In this document: positions 23,085 to 35,850 of the stretch, piece by piece
How positions within the stretch are numbered: position 1 is the first letter of the stretch
Layout: each line of letters opens with the position of its first letter
Origin: Tragulus kanchil
Lineage: Eukaryota > Chordata > Mammalia > Artiodactyla > Tragulidae
Assembly: GCA_022376925.1 (NCBI GenBank)
Contig: JAIOJX010000005.1
Location: forward strand, 161,513,001-161,577,000
Direction of reading: 5' to 3'
Length of the DNA stretch: 64,000 nucleotides
Made by a program: the position numbers and the translations under genes
The notes under the pieces: model-generated
Seen by the model: the letters and a program-made list of their open reading frames with translations, nothing else
Told to the model about the DNA's origin: nothing
Database searches by the model: none

Positions 23085-23985
23085 CAGGCACACATGGCTT
23101 GACTGAAAATCATCACTGCCTCGCCCAGCACGCCCGCTCCCTCTGTGCCCCACCTCAGTGCTGGGCAACCAGGTGCCCCGAGCAGAAAGCTGGGAGTCAC
23201 CTGGCTTTTTCCCTCTCCTCGTCCCCATCCTGACCCATTCGCTCCCGGGTGACCTCGTTCAGTCTGAGCTTTAACTACACAGATGACTTCCAGATTCACT
23301 GTTTCCTTGCCCTCCAAACCCCGCTGTGTCTCCATCTGATAGCTCCACGGAGACACCGCCAGGCCTCTCCCACTTACCAAACAGAAACTCCATCCTTCTA
23401 GTGACCTAACTGAAAACCAGACACACCCTCAGCTCCACTTGGTCTCATATCCATTCCTATGAGCAAATTCTACTGGCCCCTCCTTCAAGACATGGTCAAG
23501 ATGTGACCATGTATCACTGGTCCACCCCGTTGGAAACACCATCAGTTCTCCTCTGGACTACTGACTTGGTCTCTAGCCGCCCCCTCTTGCCCCCATGGGC
23601 TTCGTTCTCAATATGGCAGCACAGTGACCCAGTTAAGACCCAAATCAGCTCACATGCCTCCACTCAAGATCTCGGAGTGGCCTCCTTCTCAGCAAAGTCC
23701 TTGCAGTGACCTTCCAGACATCTCAACCTCTCACCCACCACCCATGTGGCCTCATTGCTCTTCTCTGCTTTGTTCTCTGCCATTCCCCACACAGCGAGGC
23801 ACTCCCCTGCCTCGCTGCAGCTGCTCTCCCTTGGCCTTTGTTCTTGCCCAGAAGGCCGATCTTCCAGACACAGCCCTGACTTGCTCCCTCATCTCCTTCA
23901 TAAGTGTTACCTTCCTGGAGCATCCTCTCTGACGACCCTGTGAAACCTCACCTACTGCATGCCACATCGCCCACTGCAGCCTGGG
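23085..23985 (-). repeat. L2 LINE, copy 2 and continuation
   Basis: Same L2 as at 21960-22460 but continuous to the 3' part beyond 23580: ttctcagcaaagtccttgca, ggccgatcttccagacacag and ctccttcataagtgttacct. This continuity shows that copy 2 abuts the natural right flank. Confidence 0.75.
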
Positions 23986-24012
23986 GCCCCATCCCAGCCT
24001 TAATCTTTTCAT

Positions 24013-24179
24013 ACAAGAGTTGTTCAGTTGTGTCCAACTCTTAGCAACCCCCTGGACTGTAGCCGGTCAGGCTCCTCTGTCCATGGAATTCTCCAGGCAA
24101 GATACTGGAGTGGGTTGTCATTCTCTTCTCCAGGGGATCTTCCAGACCCAGGGATCAAACCTGGGTCTCCCATATTGCC
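24013..24179 (-). repeat. Bov-tA/ART2A SINE
   Basis: Antisense element: cagttgtgtccaactcttag, ctccaggcaagatactggag and agggatcaaacctgggtctc. It ends without the usual 5' gaagccc terminus, so it is truncated. Confidence 0.88.
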
Positions 24180-24404
24180 ATAGCACTTATCAAAATCCAT
24201 TATACATATATTTTATGTGTTTAAGTGACATGCTTATTCATACTTTATTTTCAGTCCATCCCCAAACTGTCTGTTTTATAAACAACTCCAACCCACCATG
24301 AAGTGCCGTGCATGGGGAGGGCTTGCACAGATTCTGTGGGGAATGGAAGAGTAACCGCAGCAAGATCCAAGGGGACGGGCACGCACAGAGCACCCAGTCT
24401 AAGG

Positions 24405-24545
24405 CAGGCATGACGTTAACAAGCTGAAGGCAAAGGCCGTCACAATTCCCATTTTACAGGAAAGCCAACTGAAGCCCAGAGATATTTAGAAACATGTCTC
24501 AGTTGTAAAATCAGTGACCTATGACTCCAGGCAGCCTGATTCCTA
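24405..24545 (-). repeat. MIR SINE fragment
   Basis: Antisense MIR: ttcccattttacaggaaagc followed by a degenerate accaactgaagcccagaga-like stretch. Diverged. Confidence 0.6.
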
Positions 24546-24570
24546 ACCTTGATCCCCCTCTAGGCTCACT

Positions 24571-26752
24571 TCTTCAGCCTTGGCTTGTGTAAGGGGACCA
24601 GCCCTGCAGGACCCAGTCAGGGCCCAGTCCAGCTTTCCTTGTTCTCAGCTGGCCTTTTTTTCTCTCTGGGCTCCTGGAACTCTCTTTTGTGTCTGGGTTT
24701 CTCTTTTCAGCAGTGCAAGGGGTTGGGGGAGCAGAGGTGATTCCAAAATGCAGCAAGTCTTGGCATGGGGTCCAGGACGAGAACGCCTATCTTTCAACTT
24801 TGCTATATAAGAATTGTCATAATAAAATGAAAAAAGAGTAAATGATACCCATAAAACCATTTTCTAAACCCCTGTAGCCCATGGAACTCCTTCTATGACA
24901 TTCAGGTAGAAAACAGGTCATTCGTATGTAATTAATCAAGTGATATCTGAATTAGCCCAGGGTTTACAGAAGATGTTTAAAAATCATAAGAAGTCATTAT
25001 GTAAGGATGACAGCAGCCACGATGTGTGATGTGTCACAGGGCCCATCATTCCACAAGCTGCCGGGGTACAGAGGACCCTGGGGAAGGCCCCAACACCCGG
25101 ATTCCCACGGGCGAAGGCCCAATGTGGGGATGCAGCTGTCCAGAGCAGCATAATACAATGGAAATACAACGAGAGCCACATGGGTGATTTCAAATTTAAA
25201 AAGTAAGAAGAGCTTATTTTGAACAATATATTTTGTTTAACTCAATAGATCCAAAATAGTACCATTCATTTCAACAGATAATCAGAAACGATTGAGATAT
25301 TTAATGTACTTTTTGTACTAAGTCTTTGAAATCTAGTATGTGGTTTGCACTCACAGTCTGCCTCATGTCAAGTGCTCAGTTGCTATATGTGGCTTGGTGG
25401 CAGCAAGACAGCTTCAGGTGGCCTAGACGGGCCTGGAGGGGAGAGGGAAAGCCGGCCATCTGGACTTCCTGGAGATTTCTGTGTGTGTGTGTGTGTGTCT
25501 GTGTGTGTGCACGTGTGCACGCATGAGGCCAGCTCTGGGCAAGGCCTCATTGCCCACTGGGCTTTTCTTCAGTGTCTCCTGCTCATCCCTGCCAGGCTAC
25601 ACTGGGCTGAACCCGAGCAGAGCTCCCAGCTTCCCACATACCCCTGTCGTCTCGTCTTCACTTGTCTTCAGCCTTGGCTTGTGTAAGGGACCAGCCCTGC
25701 AGGACCCAGTCAGGGCCCAGTCCAGCTTTCCTTGTTCTCAGCTGGCCTTTTTTCTCTGGGCTCCTGGAACTCTCTTTTGTGTCTGGGTTTCTCTTTTCAG
25801 CAGTGCAAGGGGTTGGGGGAGCAGAGGTGATTCCAAAATGCAGCAAGTCTTGGCATGGGGTCCAGGACGAGAACGCCTATCTTTCAACTTTGCTATATAA
25901 GAATTGTCATAATAAAATGAAAAAAGAGTAAATGATACCCATAAAACCATTTTCTAAACCCCTGTAGCCCATGGAACTCCTTCTATGACATTCAGGTAGA
26001 AAACAGGTCATTCGTATGTAATTAATCAAGTGATATCTGAATTAGCCCAGGGTTTACAGAAGATGTTTAAAAATCATAAGAAGTCATTATGTAAGGATGA
26101 CAGCAGCCACGATGTGTGATGTGTCACAGGGCCCATCATTCCACAAGCTGCCGGGGTACAGAGGACCCTGGGGAAGGCCCCAACACCCGGATTCCCACGG
26201 GCGAAGGCCCAATGTGGGGATGCAGCTGTCCAGAGCAGCATAATACAATGGAAATACAACGAGAGCCACATGGGTGATTTCAAATTTAAAAAGTAAGAAG
26301 AGCTTATTTTGAACAATATATTTTGTTTAACTCAATAGATCCAAAATAGTACCATTCATTTCAACAGATAATCAGAAACGATTGAGATATTTAATGTACT
26401 TTTTGTACTAAGTCTTTGAAATCTAGTATGTGGTTTGCACTCACAGTCTGCCTCATGTCAAGTGCTCAGTTGCTATATGTGGCTTGGTGGCAGCAAGACA
26501 GCTTCAGGTGGCCTAGACGGGCCTGGAGGGGAGAGGGAAAGCCGGCCATCTGGACTTCCTGGAGATTTCTGTGTGTGTGTGTGTGTGTCTGTGTGTGTGC
26601 ACGTGTGCACGCATGAGGCCAGCTCTGGGCAAGGCCTCATTGCCCACTGGGCTTTTCTTCAGTGTCTCCTGCTCATCCCTGCCAGGCTACACTGGGCTGA
26701 ACCCGAGCAGAGCTCCCAGCTTCCCACATACCCCTGTCGTCTCGTCTTCACT
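24571..26752 (+). repeat. Tandem duplication 5 (1.09 kb x 2)
   Basis: Copy 1 is 24571-25662 and copy 2 is 25665-26752. The offset falls from 1094 to 1090 within the first 100 bases of copy 2, by loss of a G from a G run and of T and CT units. The remainder, including the GT microsatellite, looks identical. Only two bases separate the copies. Confidence 0.97.
25480..25518 (+). repeat. (GT)n microsatellite
   Basis: GT dinucleotide run broken by one TC, followed by gcacgtgtgcac. The identical array at about 26570-26608 is the duplicated copy. Equal length in both copies is unusual for independent evolution of a microsatellite. Confidence 0.95.
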
Positions 26753-27395
26753 CAGCTTCCCTTGCTTGGAGCCACCAAAAGGCACTTTCCCTGAAAGGGT
26801 TAATCCTCTCCCAGTCTGGTGTCCCTGCAGCTGGCTCTTGGCTCTTGACCCGGGCTGTCACTTACCCCTAGGCAGCTGCCTGTTCCTCTTCAGATGCCTG
26901 ACAGGGCAGAAAGGCATGGTGCAAGAATCGGCACAGCCGCGGTGGTGGGAGCACAGCCGCCAGGCTCCCCCAGGCCGGGCGCAGACTCCAGGTGCACGGG
27001 GTGCCGGCAGCTCCGGTGGCAGCCTCCTGGCTGCCTGAGTGCTCTGCCGGGGGCTGGGGAGCAGGCACTTTTTGTCTCTCCCAGGGAACTTCTATTCTTG
27101 TAGGTGCCCCAGAGCCGGGACTGTCCCGGGTGGGGAGGGGCCGGGAGGAATAGTAGGTTCCTGCCAGGGGGCCCCTCCAGTTGCTGCTGGGGCTGGAGCA
27201 GGGCCTTCCCCGGGTATCCTACAGTGGAAACCCCTAGGCAGGTCCCAAGCACCGGCCACCCTGCATTCTGGGACTGAGAGCAGAGTTGGACCCGCAGCCC
27301 CATCAACTTTGTGTCTCCTGGTCTTCCTCTCCAAGGGGAGCCTCCAGCCTCTTCACCTGATGGGTGGAGATTCAATGAATACCTGGGAGAAGGCT
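26753..27395. other. Unclassified G+C-rich sequence
   Basis: Moderately G+C-rich, with a few CpG clusters near 26930-27010, but no exon with acceptable splice sites and no repeat family recognised. Confidence 0.4.
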
Positions 27396-27399
27396 GAGA

Positions 27400-27500
27400 A
27401 AACCCAAGTGCTTACGAGTCACAGTCTTTCTACGTTTCCATTTCTTCCTCAGCAAAATGAGGCCAATAAGTAGATCTGCCTTGCAAGATTCTGGTGAGGA
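27400..27500 (+). repeat. MIR SINE fragment
   Basis: Sense MIR 3' part: ttcttcctcagcaaaatgag followed by a ccaataagtagatctgcctt block and gattctggtgaggat. Confidence 0.6.
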
Positions 27501-27949
27501 TCGAAAGAGGCAAGGAAGCCAGGGACGGGGCACAGCCCTGCACGTGCTTCCTGACTGCTGTCCACCCTCTGGATCCACACTCATCTGCAGCTGGGGCTCA
27601 GGAAACGGCCCAGCAGGATTTGGATTTAGCAGGTTTGGATTCTTTCCATGACATCAGCTGCCACCCCTTACGGTGTATCCCCGATCCGGAGGACAGACAG
27701 CCCGAGACAGCCCCCTTGCCCAGCTTGGCTGCCTCGCCTGCATCATGCCAGGGAATACTGCCAGGAATCTGGACAGGCAGCCCTGAAGATACCATTCTGA
27801 AGGGCAACAGGCATGAAACTCTGGTGAGAGAGCCAAGGGCTAGAGGCTGCGTGTGTGTCGATGCCACCTGCGTATCTGCCCATCTCTCCCATATGTCTAT
27901 CCATCCGTCCATCCCCTACCCCCATCCCTTCAGCAAAGAAGGGCAGCCA

Positions 27950-28170
27950 ATTAAGAGCAAAGCACATCTGCTTAAAACGCTTGAGGGCCTCCTGTTCTGG
28001 AATAGAACCCATCTCCGATGTGGGCCTGGGTCTCCGGGTCCCCTGACACACATCCCCTCCCCATGCCCACCCTCTTCCTGCCATCAGCCATCCTGGGCCC
28101 CTTTCTCTTCCTCAAACGCACTCTTTCAACTAGAACCTCTCACTTTCAGGTTCTGAGCTCCTGGCAGGGC
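27950..28170 (-). repeat. L2 LINE fragment
   Basis: Antisense L2-like: gcttgagggcctcctgttct, ctcttcctgccatcagccat and ctcttcctcaaacgcactct. The second copy at about 29056-29276 comes from duplication 6. Confidence 0.6.
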
Positions 28171-28535
28171 TGGTCCCCTCTCGCCATTAGACCTCAGTTA
28201 GAGAAAACTCCCCTGGGTGGGAATCTTTGCCAAATAACTGCCCCTCCTGCCAGATGATGACACACCCATGCATTTCTCTGTGGAATGCAGCACACAGAAA
28301 ATTTAGCTTATTTGTATATTAGTTTACCGTGTCTCTGCTAAAGGTATACAAGTTTCATGAAAGGAGATCTCGCCCCCTTTGGCCTCCCAGAATCCCCCGG
28401 GATTAGTCCAGTGCCTAGAAAGGGGCAGGAGTTCAGTGATCACTGTGGGGACACATGAAGGGCTCTGTGCCAGTGACAAGCGGTCTCTCCTAATAAAACA
28501 CACAAGTTTTATTGGTTTTTTATCACATGCTGGGC

Positions 28536-28805
28536 ACCATTTTAAGAGCTCTGCCTAGCTCAGCTTCCTACCCTCAGGACAATCCTATAAGGCAGTACAA
28601 TTAGGACACCCATTTTTACAGATGCAAAAACAGAGGCTGGAGGAGGTTGAGTAATTTGGCTAAGGTCACATAACTAATCAGAGTGACGCTTCCCAGCTGG
28701 TCAGCAAGAGGAAATCATTTGCCAGCCGGTCTCCTAAAGTGCTGGCCACTCACAAGGCGCTCTTGGAGGTTAAGGATCTGAACCCAGGCAGTCCAGCTGC
28801 AGTCT
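28536..28805 (-). repeat. MIR SINE, present three times
   Basis: Antisense MIR: tcctataaggcagtacaatt, acccatttttacagatgcaa, ggctaaggtcacataactaa and aggatctgaacccaggcagt. Further copies at about 29641-29910 and 30745-31015 result from chained duplications 6 and 7. Confidence 0.8.
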
Positions 28806-29640
28806 GTCCTCCTGGCTCCAATCCCTATGCTGGGCAGCTGCCAAGGTGGCCCCCAGTGAACCCTGCTTCCTGGTATTCACACTTTGGGACTATCACCCTC
28901 ACATGTGGTGAACAGAACTCTGGTGAGAGAGCCAAGGGCCCCTAAAAGGGCTGCGGGGGGTGGTGCGATGCCACCTGCGATCTGCCCATCTCTCCCATAT
29001 GTCTATCCATCCGTCCATCCCCTACCCCCATCCCTTCAGCAAAGAAGGGCAGCCAATTAAGAGCAAAGCACATCTGCTTAAAACGCTTGAGGGCCTCCTG
29101 TTCTGGAATAGAACCCATCTCCGATGTGGGCCTGGGTCTCCGGGTCCCCTGACACACATCCCCTCCCCATGCCCACCCTCTTCCTGCCATCAGCCATCCT
29201 GGGCCCCTTTCTCTTCCTCAAACGCACTCTTTCAACTAGAACCTCTCACTTTCAGGTTCTGAGCTCCTGGCAGGGCTGGTCCCCTCTCGCCATTAGACCT
29301 CAGTTAGAGAAAACTCCCCTGGGTGGGAATCTTTGCCAAATAACTGCCCCTCCTGCCAGATGATGACACACCCATGCATTTCTCTGTGGAATGCAGCACA
29401 CAGAAAATTTAGCTTATTTGTATATTAGTTTACCGTGTCTCTGCTAAAGGTATACAAGTTTCATGAAAGGAGATCTCGCCCCCTTTGGCCTCCCAGAATC
29501 CCCCGGGATTAGTCCAGTGCCTAGAAAGGGGCAGGAGTTCAGTGATCACTGTGGGGACACATGAAGGGCTCTGTGCCAGTGACAAGCGGTCTCTCCTAAT
29601 AAAACACACAAGTTTTATTGGTTTTTTATCACATGCTGGG

Positions 29641-31847
29641 CACCATTTTAAGAGCTCTGCCTAGCTCAGCTTCCTACCCTCAGGACAATCCTATAAGGCA
29701 GTACAATTAGGACACCCATTTTTACAGATGCAAAAACAGAGGCTGGAGGAGGTTGAGTAATTTGGCTAAGGTCACATAACTAATCAGAGTGACGCTTCCC
29801 AGCTGGTCAGCAAGAGGAAATCATTTGCCAGCCGGTCTCCTAAAGTGCTGGCCACTCACAAGGCGCTCTTGGAGGTTAAGGATCTGAACCCAGGCAGTCC
29901 AGCTGCAGTCTGTCCTCCTGGCTCCAATCCCTATGCTGGGCAGCTGCCAAGGTGGCCCCCAGTGAACCCTGCTTCCTGGTATTCACACTTTGGGACTATC
30001 ACCCCTCACATGTGGTGAACAGAACAGGGCAAAAAGAGACAGGATGTCGTCGGTGTGATTGGTGTCTCATGGGCCCTCCACTGCCAGCCCTCAGTCAGGA
30101 GGGTGAGGAGGCTGATGTCCACCTCTGCATTTCTGGGTGGCTTATTTTATTGCCATAGGTGCAGAGAGAAAAAGGAGAAGAGGGAAGGTGGAGGGGAGAG
30201 GGGAGAGAATGTTGGGCAGTCATCGCGGAGGCTCAAAGCAAGTAGGGGAAAGCTTGTCTTCTGAGCCCATAGGGAAAGAAGGCACCCAGGGAGAAATGGA
30301 TATGGAAGATGACTGCTGGAGACACAGGAATGAAGCCCAGGTAGGCTGCACCGGCCTGTCAGATGCTCCTGCCAACCAAACTAAATTTCCCTGTGTTTCT
30401 GTTGTTGTGGCGACAACAGGGCCCAAGGCCTCATAAGCACTTACCCTACCCACTTGCTCCAGCCCCAGCTCAGCAAGGCCGTGGGGGCCTCAGCTCTGTT
30501 ACAGACAGTCTCCGGGGAGGAGAGCTGGCCCAGAGGAAAAAGGATGCAAACCTCTGGGCAGGTACTCAACCTGTGGCAAAGCGCCATGCACATACTAGCT
30601 AGCCGGACCCCCGTGATGTTCTCTGAGAAGGAGCCTGTGAAGAAGAGAGAAAGCTCGCTCAAGTAGGCTGAGGACGAGCAGGGACCCCTGTCCCGGCAGG
30701 CTGCACCCTGCGTCCAACATGTGTAAACCTTACAGCTGGGAAGCCACCATTTTAAGAGCTCTGCCTAGCTCAGCTTCCTACCCTCAGGACAATCCTATAA
30801 GGCAGTACAATTAGGACACCCATTTTTACAGATGCAAAAACAGAGGCTGGAGGAGGTTGAGTAATTTGGCTAAGGTCACATAACTAATCAGAGTGACGCT
30901 TCCCAGCTGGTCAGCAAGAGGAAATCATTTGCCAGCCGGTCTCCTAAAGTGCTGGCCACTCACAAGGCGCTCTTGGAGGTTAAGGATCTGAACCCAGGCA
31001 GTCCAGCTGCAGTCTGTCCTCCTGGCTCCAATCCCTATGCTGGGCAGCTGCCAAGGTGGCCCCCAGTGAACCCTGCTTCCTGGTATTCACACTTTGGGAC
31101 TATCACCCCTCACATGTGGTGAACAGAACAGGGCAAAAAGAGACAGGATGTCGTCGGTGTGATTGGTGTCTCATGGGCCCTCCACTGCCAGCCCTCAGTC
31201 AGGAGGGTGAGGAGGCTGATGTCCACCTCTGCATTTCTGGGTGGCTTATTTTATTGCCATAGGTGCAGAGAGAAAAAGGAGAAGAGGGAAGGTGGAGGGG
31301 AGAGGGGAGAGAATGTTGGGCAGTCATCGCGGAGGCTCAAAGCAAGTAGGGGAAAGCTTGTCTTCTGAGCCCATAGGGAAAGAAGGCACCCAGGGAGAAA
31401 TGGATATGGAAGATGACTGCTGGAGACACAGGAATGAAGCCCAGGTAGGCTGCACCGGCCTGTCAGATGCTCCTGCCAACCAAACTAAATTTCCCTGTGT
31501 TTCTGTTGTTGTGGCGACAACAGGGCCCAAGGCCTCATAAGCACTTACCCTACCCACTTGCTCCAGCCCCAGCTCAGCAAGGCCGTGGGGGCCTCAGCTC
31601 TGTTACAGACAGTCTCCGGGGAGGAGAGCTGGCCCAGAGGAAAAAGGATGCAAACCTCTGGGCAGGTACTCAACCTGTGGCAAAGCGCCATGCACATACT
31701 AGCTAGCCGGACCCCCGTGATGTTCTCTGAGAAGGAGCCTGTGAAGAAGAGAGAAAGCTCGCTCAAGTAGGCTGAGGACGAGCAGGGACCCCTGTCCCGG
31801 CAGGCTGCACCCTGCGTCACTACACTGGGGCATGTGTAAACCTTACA
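29641..31847 (+). repeat. Tandem duplication 7 (1.10 kb x 2)
   Basis: Copy 1 is 29641-30734 and copy 2 is 30745-31847, at an offset of 1104, rising at the right end because copy 1 lacks about nine bases between GCGTC and CATGTGTAAACC. It overlaps duplication 6, so 28536-28918, 29641-30025 and 30745-31129 are three versions of one sequence. Confidence 0.97.
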
Positions 31848-31849
31848 CT

Positions 31850-33100
31850 GGCCTCTCTCTTCCTGGGGCTGTGCTGGCTGAGAAGACATCTTTCATCTCA
31901 GTTACTGAAACCCCTGAACAGAGTGTGGTGGGTGCCCAGCTGTCCTCAGGGCCCCTGGATATGCCATATAAAGAGTCTCAAGGGCCCCCGTCCCCAGGGC
32001 CAGAACAGGCCAGGAAATTGCTGACACCTTCAACAAGTGTGCCCCCACACCCCAGTCATGGGTAGAGAGTCAGAGACCCCACCCCATGCAGTCAGCAGGT
32101 GCTGGACCTCCTGCACTCTCTCCATGGCCGGAGCCCTGTCATTTGTGGGGCTCTGGGCTCTCAGTTTTCAACCGCACCTCTCGATGAGCTGGAACCAAAA
32201 GTGAAATTCTCATTGGCCTGAGAAATGCAGGGGTCATGGCAGCACCCAGGGAACTAAAAAACGCCCCAGCGGGAGGCAAAAGCAGAACCGAGCACGACGT
32301 CAGGAGCCACGTGATGTCCGAAGCAGGGGATGCCTTCGGAAAGTGGGTACAGAGATAAGATGGGATCATCTGTAGCCATTAAAAAACGAGTGCTTCCAGA
32401 AGATTTTCGAAGAAATAGAAAGCAGTTATACTTCACAGGCTAAGACCAGAGAGTGCAGCCTCTGGGACACAGGGGACGTTTCAGATTCTGAGAAAGGCTT
32501 CCTGACTTCTAAGAAGGGCCCCAGCAAGATACCTCTCTACATCCAGGGTGGGGGGTGACCTGCCTGTCTGTCCCTGGAATGTCTGGTGGTCATGTGACCA
32601 TGCTGACCACCCAGCAGAGCGGACAGGCCAGAGAGGGTGGGGAAGTGGGGGCCCCAAGCTCTTGCTGACTTGACTGAACCCCTGATTTACTCAGCCAGGA
32701 GCTGTGTACCCTCAGGGCTTCTTGGTCTGTGAGAAAAACACACCTCCTTTGAGACGAGCTCGTCAGATGGGTTTTTCTGCTTACTGCAGGAGAAAGTACT
32801 CCAGTCCAGCCCTGCACTGCTGCACGGGCTTTCCCAGGAGCTGTCAGGGAGTGGCCGGTCCAGGGCCAAACGGGGCACACTGGTGGATCCGCAGCCCCGT
32901 CCAGGAGAAAACCCAGAAGGCACATGACAACATTCCACATCCATTCTGACAGAAACTTTATGTTAAGTAGGAATAGATGGATCCTTCCTCAACATGAATG
33001 TCCCCAAAGCCAAGGCTGGTAGAGATGCTAGAAGCAGTCCCATCAAAGCCAGCAACAAAATAAGCGTGCCCACACCGCCACTGATAATGTCCACTTTCCT
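31850..33100. other. Unclassified unique sequence
   Basis: No gene, exon or confident repeat recognised. Base composition is ordinary for the window. Confidence 0.45.
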
Positions 33101-35388
33101 GGAAGTATCTGCCAATGCAACTAGAGAACATGAAGCTATCAAAGCAGGAGAGGAGGTCATGGAGGGGAGAGCAATATTACCATTTCTATGTGCAGAAAAC
33201 CTAGGTTGGTGATCTGAAAAACCACTTCAAACAATACCTGAATTCAGTAAGGTAGCCAGAATATACAGAAATCACAATCTATATTTTAGAAGAAAGAGAA
33301 ATGCACACCACCTACAAGTAGAAAAACTCAGAGATACTAATTCGCCATAATTTAGTCCATAAATTTACCACAATAAAGTACAAACAGCATTTGTTTTTAA
33401 ATTAGACAGGTTGATTCTAAAGTTCATAAGCAAAAATAGCAAATGCATTTCTGTGAAAAATAAAGAAAAAGGAAGCCAGAGCCATCCTGCTAATTATTAA
33501 AAGAGCAATGTGTACAGCTGTAATACTTAAAACAGCATGGTATTGAATAAGGTGAAAAGAGATAGACTCAAATGCATTTGCATTTGAAACAGAATTAAGG
33601 AGTGAATTCAAATGGGCAAGTACAAGATTAATTATTTAATAAATGCAATGAGGACAACCGGATATTCATGTGGGGAAAAATGATCAAGTTGGATTCATAT
33701 AGCACACCTTACAACAAAATAAAAAAATCACACTGGATCCATGATTTTAAAGATTAAAAAATGAAACCACAGAAGTACCAGGATCAACTGAGGGAGAAGT
33801 TCTGTATAATTTCAAAGGGGGAAAGGCCTTTCTAATACGAATCCGAAACCAGAGCCCGTGAAAAAAAAAATTGACCACGGGAAAGTTTAAACTATTTTCA
33901 AGGCAAAGAAAAGAAAGTAGAATGAGAAATGACAAGAGGAGACGAGAGGGATAGATATGCATCAAATCTGATGATTTGCAGGTTATCTTAAAAAACGAGG
34001 AGGTACTGTATCCAGAATGTCCTCTGCTAGGTAATGTTAAGTGAAAAAAACAAAGAGAAGAATAACACGTGATTATTTTGTAAAGAAAGGGAGGGAGGAA
34101 GGGAGCACAGAAATACACTGGTTTGTACAAAACGTGGCTGGAGGAGACAGAGGCACCGGGAGCGGCAGTTCTCTGGGGAGGAAATAGACAGAGGAAAGGG
34201 TGTCAGGAGACCGGCCCTGGCCTTTTGATATTTGAACCATGTTACCTTGGAAGTATCTGCCAGAAGAACATGAAGCTATCAAAGCAGGAGAGGAGGTCAT
34301 GGAGGGGAGAGCAATATTACCATTTCTATGTGCAGAAAACCTAGGTTGGTGATCTGAAAACCACTTCAAACAATACCTGAATTCAGTAAGGTAGCCAGAA
34401 TATACAGAAATCACAATCTATATTTTAGAAGAAAGAGAAATGCACACCACCTACAAGTAGAAAAACTCAGAGATACTAATTCGCCATAATTTAGTCCATA
34501 AATTTACCACAATAAAGTACAAACAGCATTTGTTTTTAAATTAGACAGGTTGATTCTAAAGTTCATAAGCAAAAATAGCAAATGCATTTCTGTGAAAAAT
34601 AAAGAAAAAGGAAGCCAGAGCCATCCTGCTAATTATTAAAAGAGCAATGTGTACAGCTGTAATACTTAAAACAGCATGGTATTGAATAAGGTGAAAAGAG
34701 ATAGACTCAAATGCATTTGCATTTGAAACAGAATTAAGGAGTGAATTCAAATGGGCAAGTACAAGATTAATTATTTAATAAATGCAATGAGGACAACCGG
34801 ATATTCATGTGGGGAAAAATGATCAAGTTGGATTCATATAGCACACCTTACAACAAAATAAAAAAATCACACTGGATCCATGATTTTAAAGATTAAAAAA
34901 TGAAACCACAGAAGTACCAGGATCAACTGAGGGAGAAGTTCTGTATAATTTCAAAGGGGGAAAGGCCTTTCTAATACGAATCCGAAACCAGAGCCCGTGA
35001 AAAAAAAAATTGACCACGGGAAAGTTTAAACTATTTTCAAGGCAAAGAAAAGAAAGTAGAATGAGAAATGACAAGAGGAGACGAGAGGGATAGATATGCA
35101 TCAAATCTGATGATTTGCAGGTTATCTTAAAAAACGAGGAGGTACTGTATCCAGAATGTCCTCTGCTAGGTAATGTTAAGTGAAAAAAACAAAGAGAAGA
35201 ATAACACGTGATTATTTTTTGTAAAGAAAGGGAGGGAGGAAGGGAGCACAGAAATACACTGGTTTGTACAAAACGTGGCTGGAGGAGACAGAGGCACCGG
35301 GAGCGGCAGTTCTCTGGGGAGGAAATAGACAGAGGAAAGGGTGTCAGGAGACCGGCCCTGGCCTTTTGATATTTGAACCATGTTACCT
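33101..35388 (+). repeat. Tandem duplication 8 (1.14 kb x 2)
   Basis: Copy 1 is 33101-34247 and copy 2 is 34249-35388. The offset goes from 1148 to 1140 within 25 bases of the start of copy 2 (eight bases missing there) and then to about 1141. A T run near 34077/35216 also differs in length. Confidence 0.97.
33180..34245 (+). repeat. L1 LINE 3' region, copy 1
   Basis: Sense L1 ORF2 C-terminal and 3' UTR sequence: ggttgattctaaagttcata, gccatcctgctaattattaa, ccggatattcatgtggggaa, and further on an old L1 tail with cagttctctggggaggaaat. The frame is broken throughout. The second copy is 34320-35386. Confidence 0.8.
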
Positions 35389-35759
35389 ATTTTAAAAACT
35401 AGATGAAAATCAAATTTAACATAAAGTGGCCAATGAAATAAACCTCACATTACCGTCAGGTGGTAGGCTGCAGGCTGTGCCCAGTGTGAAAGAGGGGTGG
35501 CGGGCATGCTGGCCCTTTGGAGTTGCGCAGAGCTGCGTGGCCAGCTCACCAAGAGGTGCGCGTCTCCCAGCTGGACGCACTGACCCGGGGTGGGCCATGA
35601 AGAAAGTGAACAAGTCTCACCACGTTGGCAATTCAGATTCTCCCATAATCTCTTTGTGCTGCATAACTTGTGCCCACCTCCACATCTGTGCGCGAATTGT
35701 TCCAAGATCCCCAGGAGATGCCTGAAACATGGACAGCATCGAACCCTTTAGGGCTGATG

Positions 35760-35763
<4 letters not shown>

Positions 35764-35805
<42 letters not shown>
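35764..35805 (+). repeat. (AT)n microsatellite
   Basis: An uninterrupted AT dinucleotide run of about 21 units, preceded by TTTT. It lies between duplications 8 and 9, outside both. Confidence 0.97.
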
Positions 35806-35807
<2 letters not shown>

Positions 35808-35850
35808 TGATAAGGTGCAATTTGTAAATTAGGCCCAGTAAAAGATTAAG

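Larger units (their letters stand above)
21342..23580 (+). repeat. Tandem duplication 4 (1.12 kb x 2)
   Basis: Copy 1 is 21342-22460 and copy 2 is 22469-23580. The offset falls from 1127 to 1120. In the first 60 bases of copy 2 several homopolymers are shortened relative to copy 1 (GGG to GG, and runs of T and C). A further two-base CT contraction lies near 22925. Copy 1 stops inside an L2 that copy 2 continues. Confidence 0.97.
27818..30025 (+). repeat. Tandem duplication 6 (1.10 kb x 2)
   Basis: Copy 1 is 27818-28918 and copy 2 is 28917-30025, with the copies abutting or sharing two bases. The offset goes from 1099 to 1107. The first 65 bases of copy 2 are scrambled relative to copy 1, and the last 25 bases of copy 1 lack one C of a C run. 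Both defects are beside the junction. Confidence 0.97.

Noticed and set aside
27494..28156. Plus-strand open frame of 220 codons
   Set aside because: It runs through an L2 remnant and unique sequence, has no recognisable domain, and is truncated differently in the duplicated copy. Long frames arise by chance in G+C-rich DNA.
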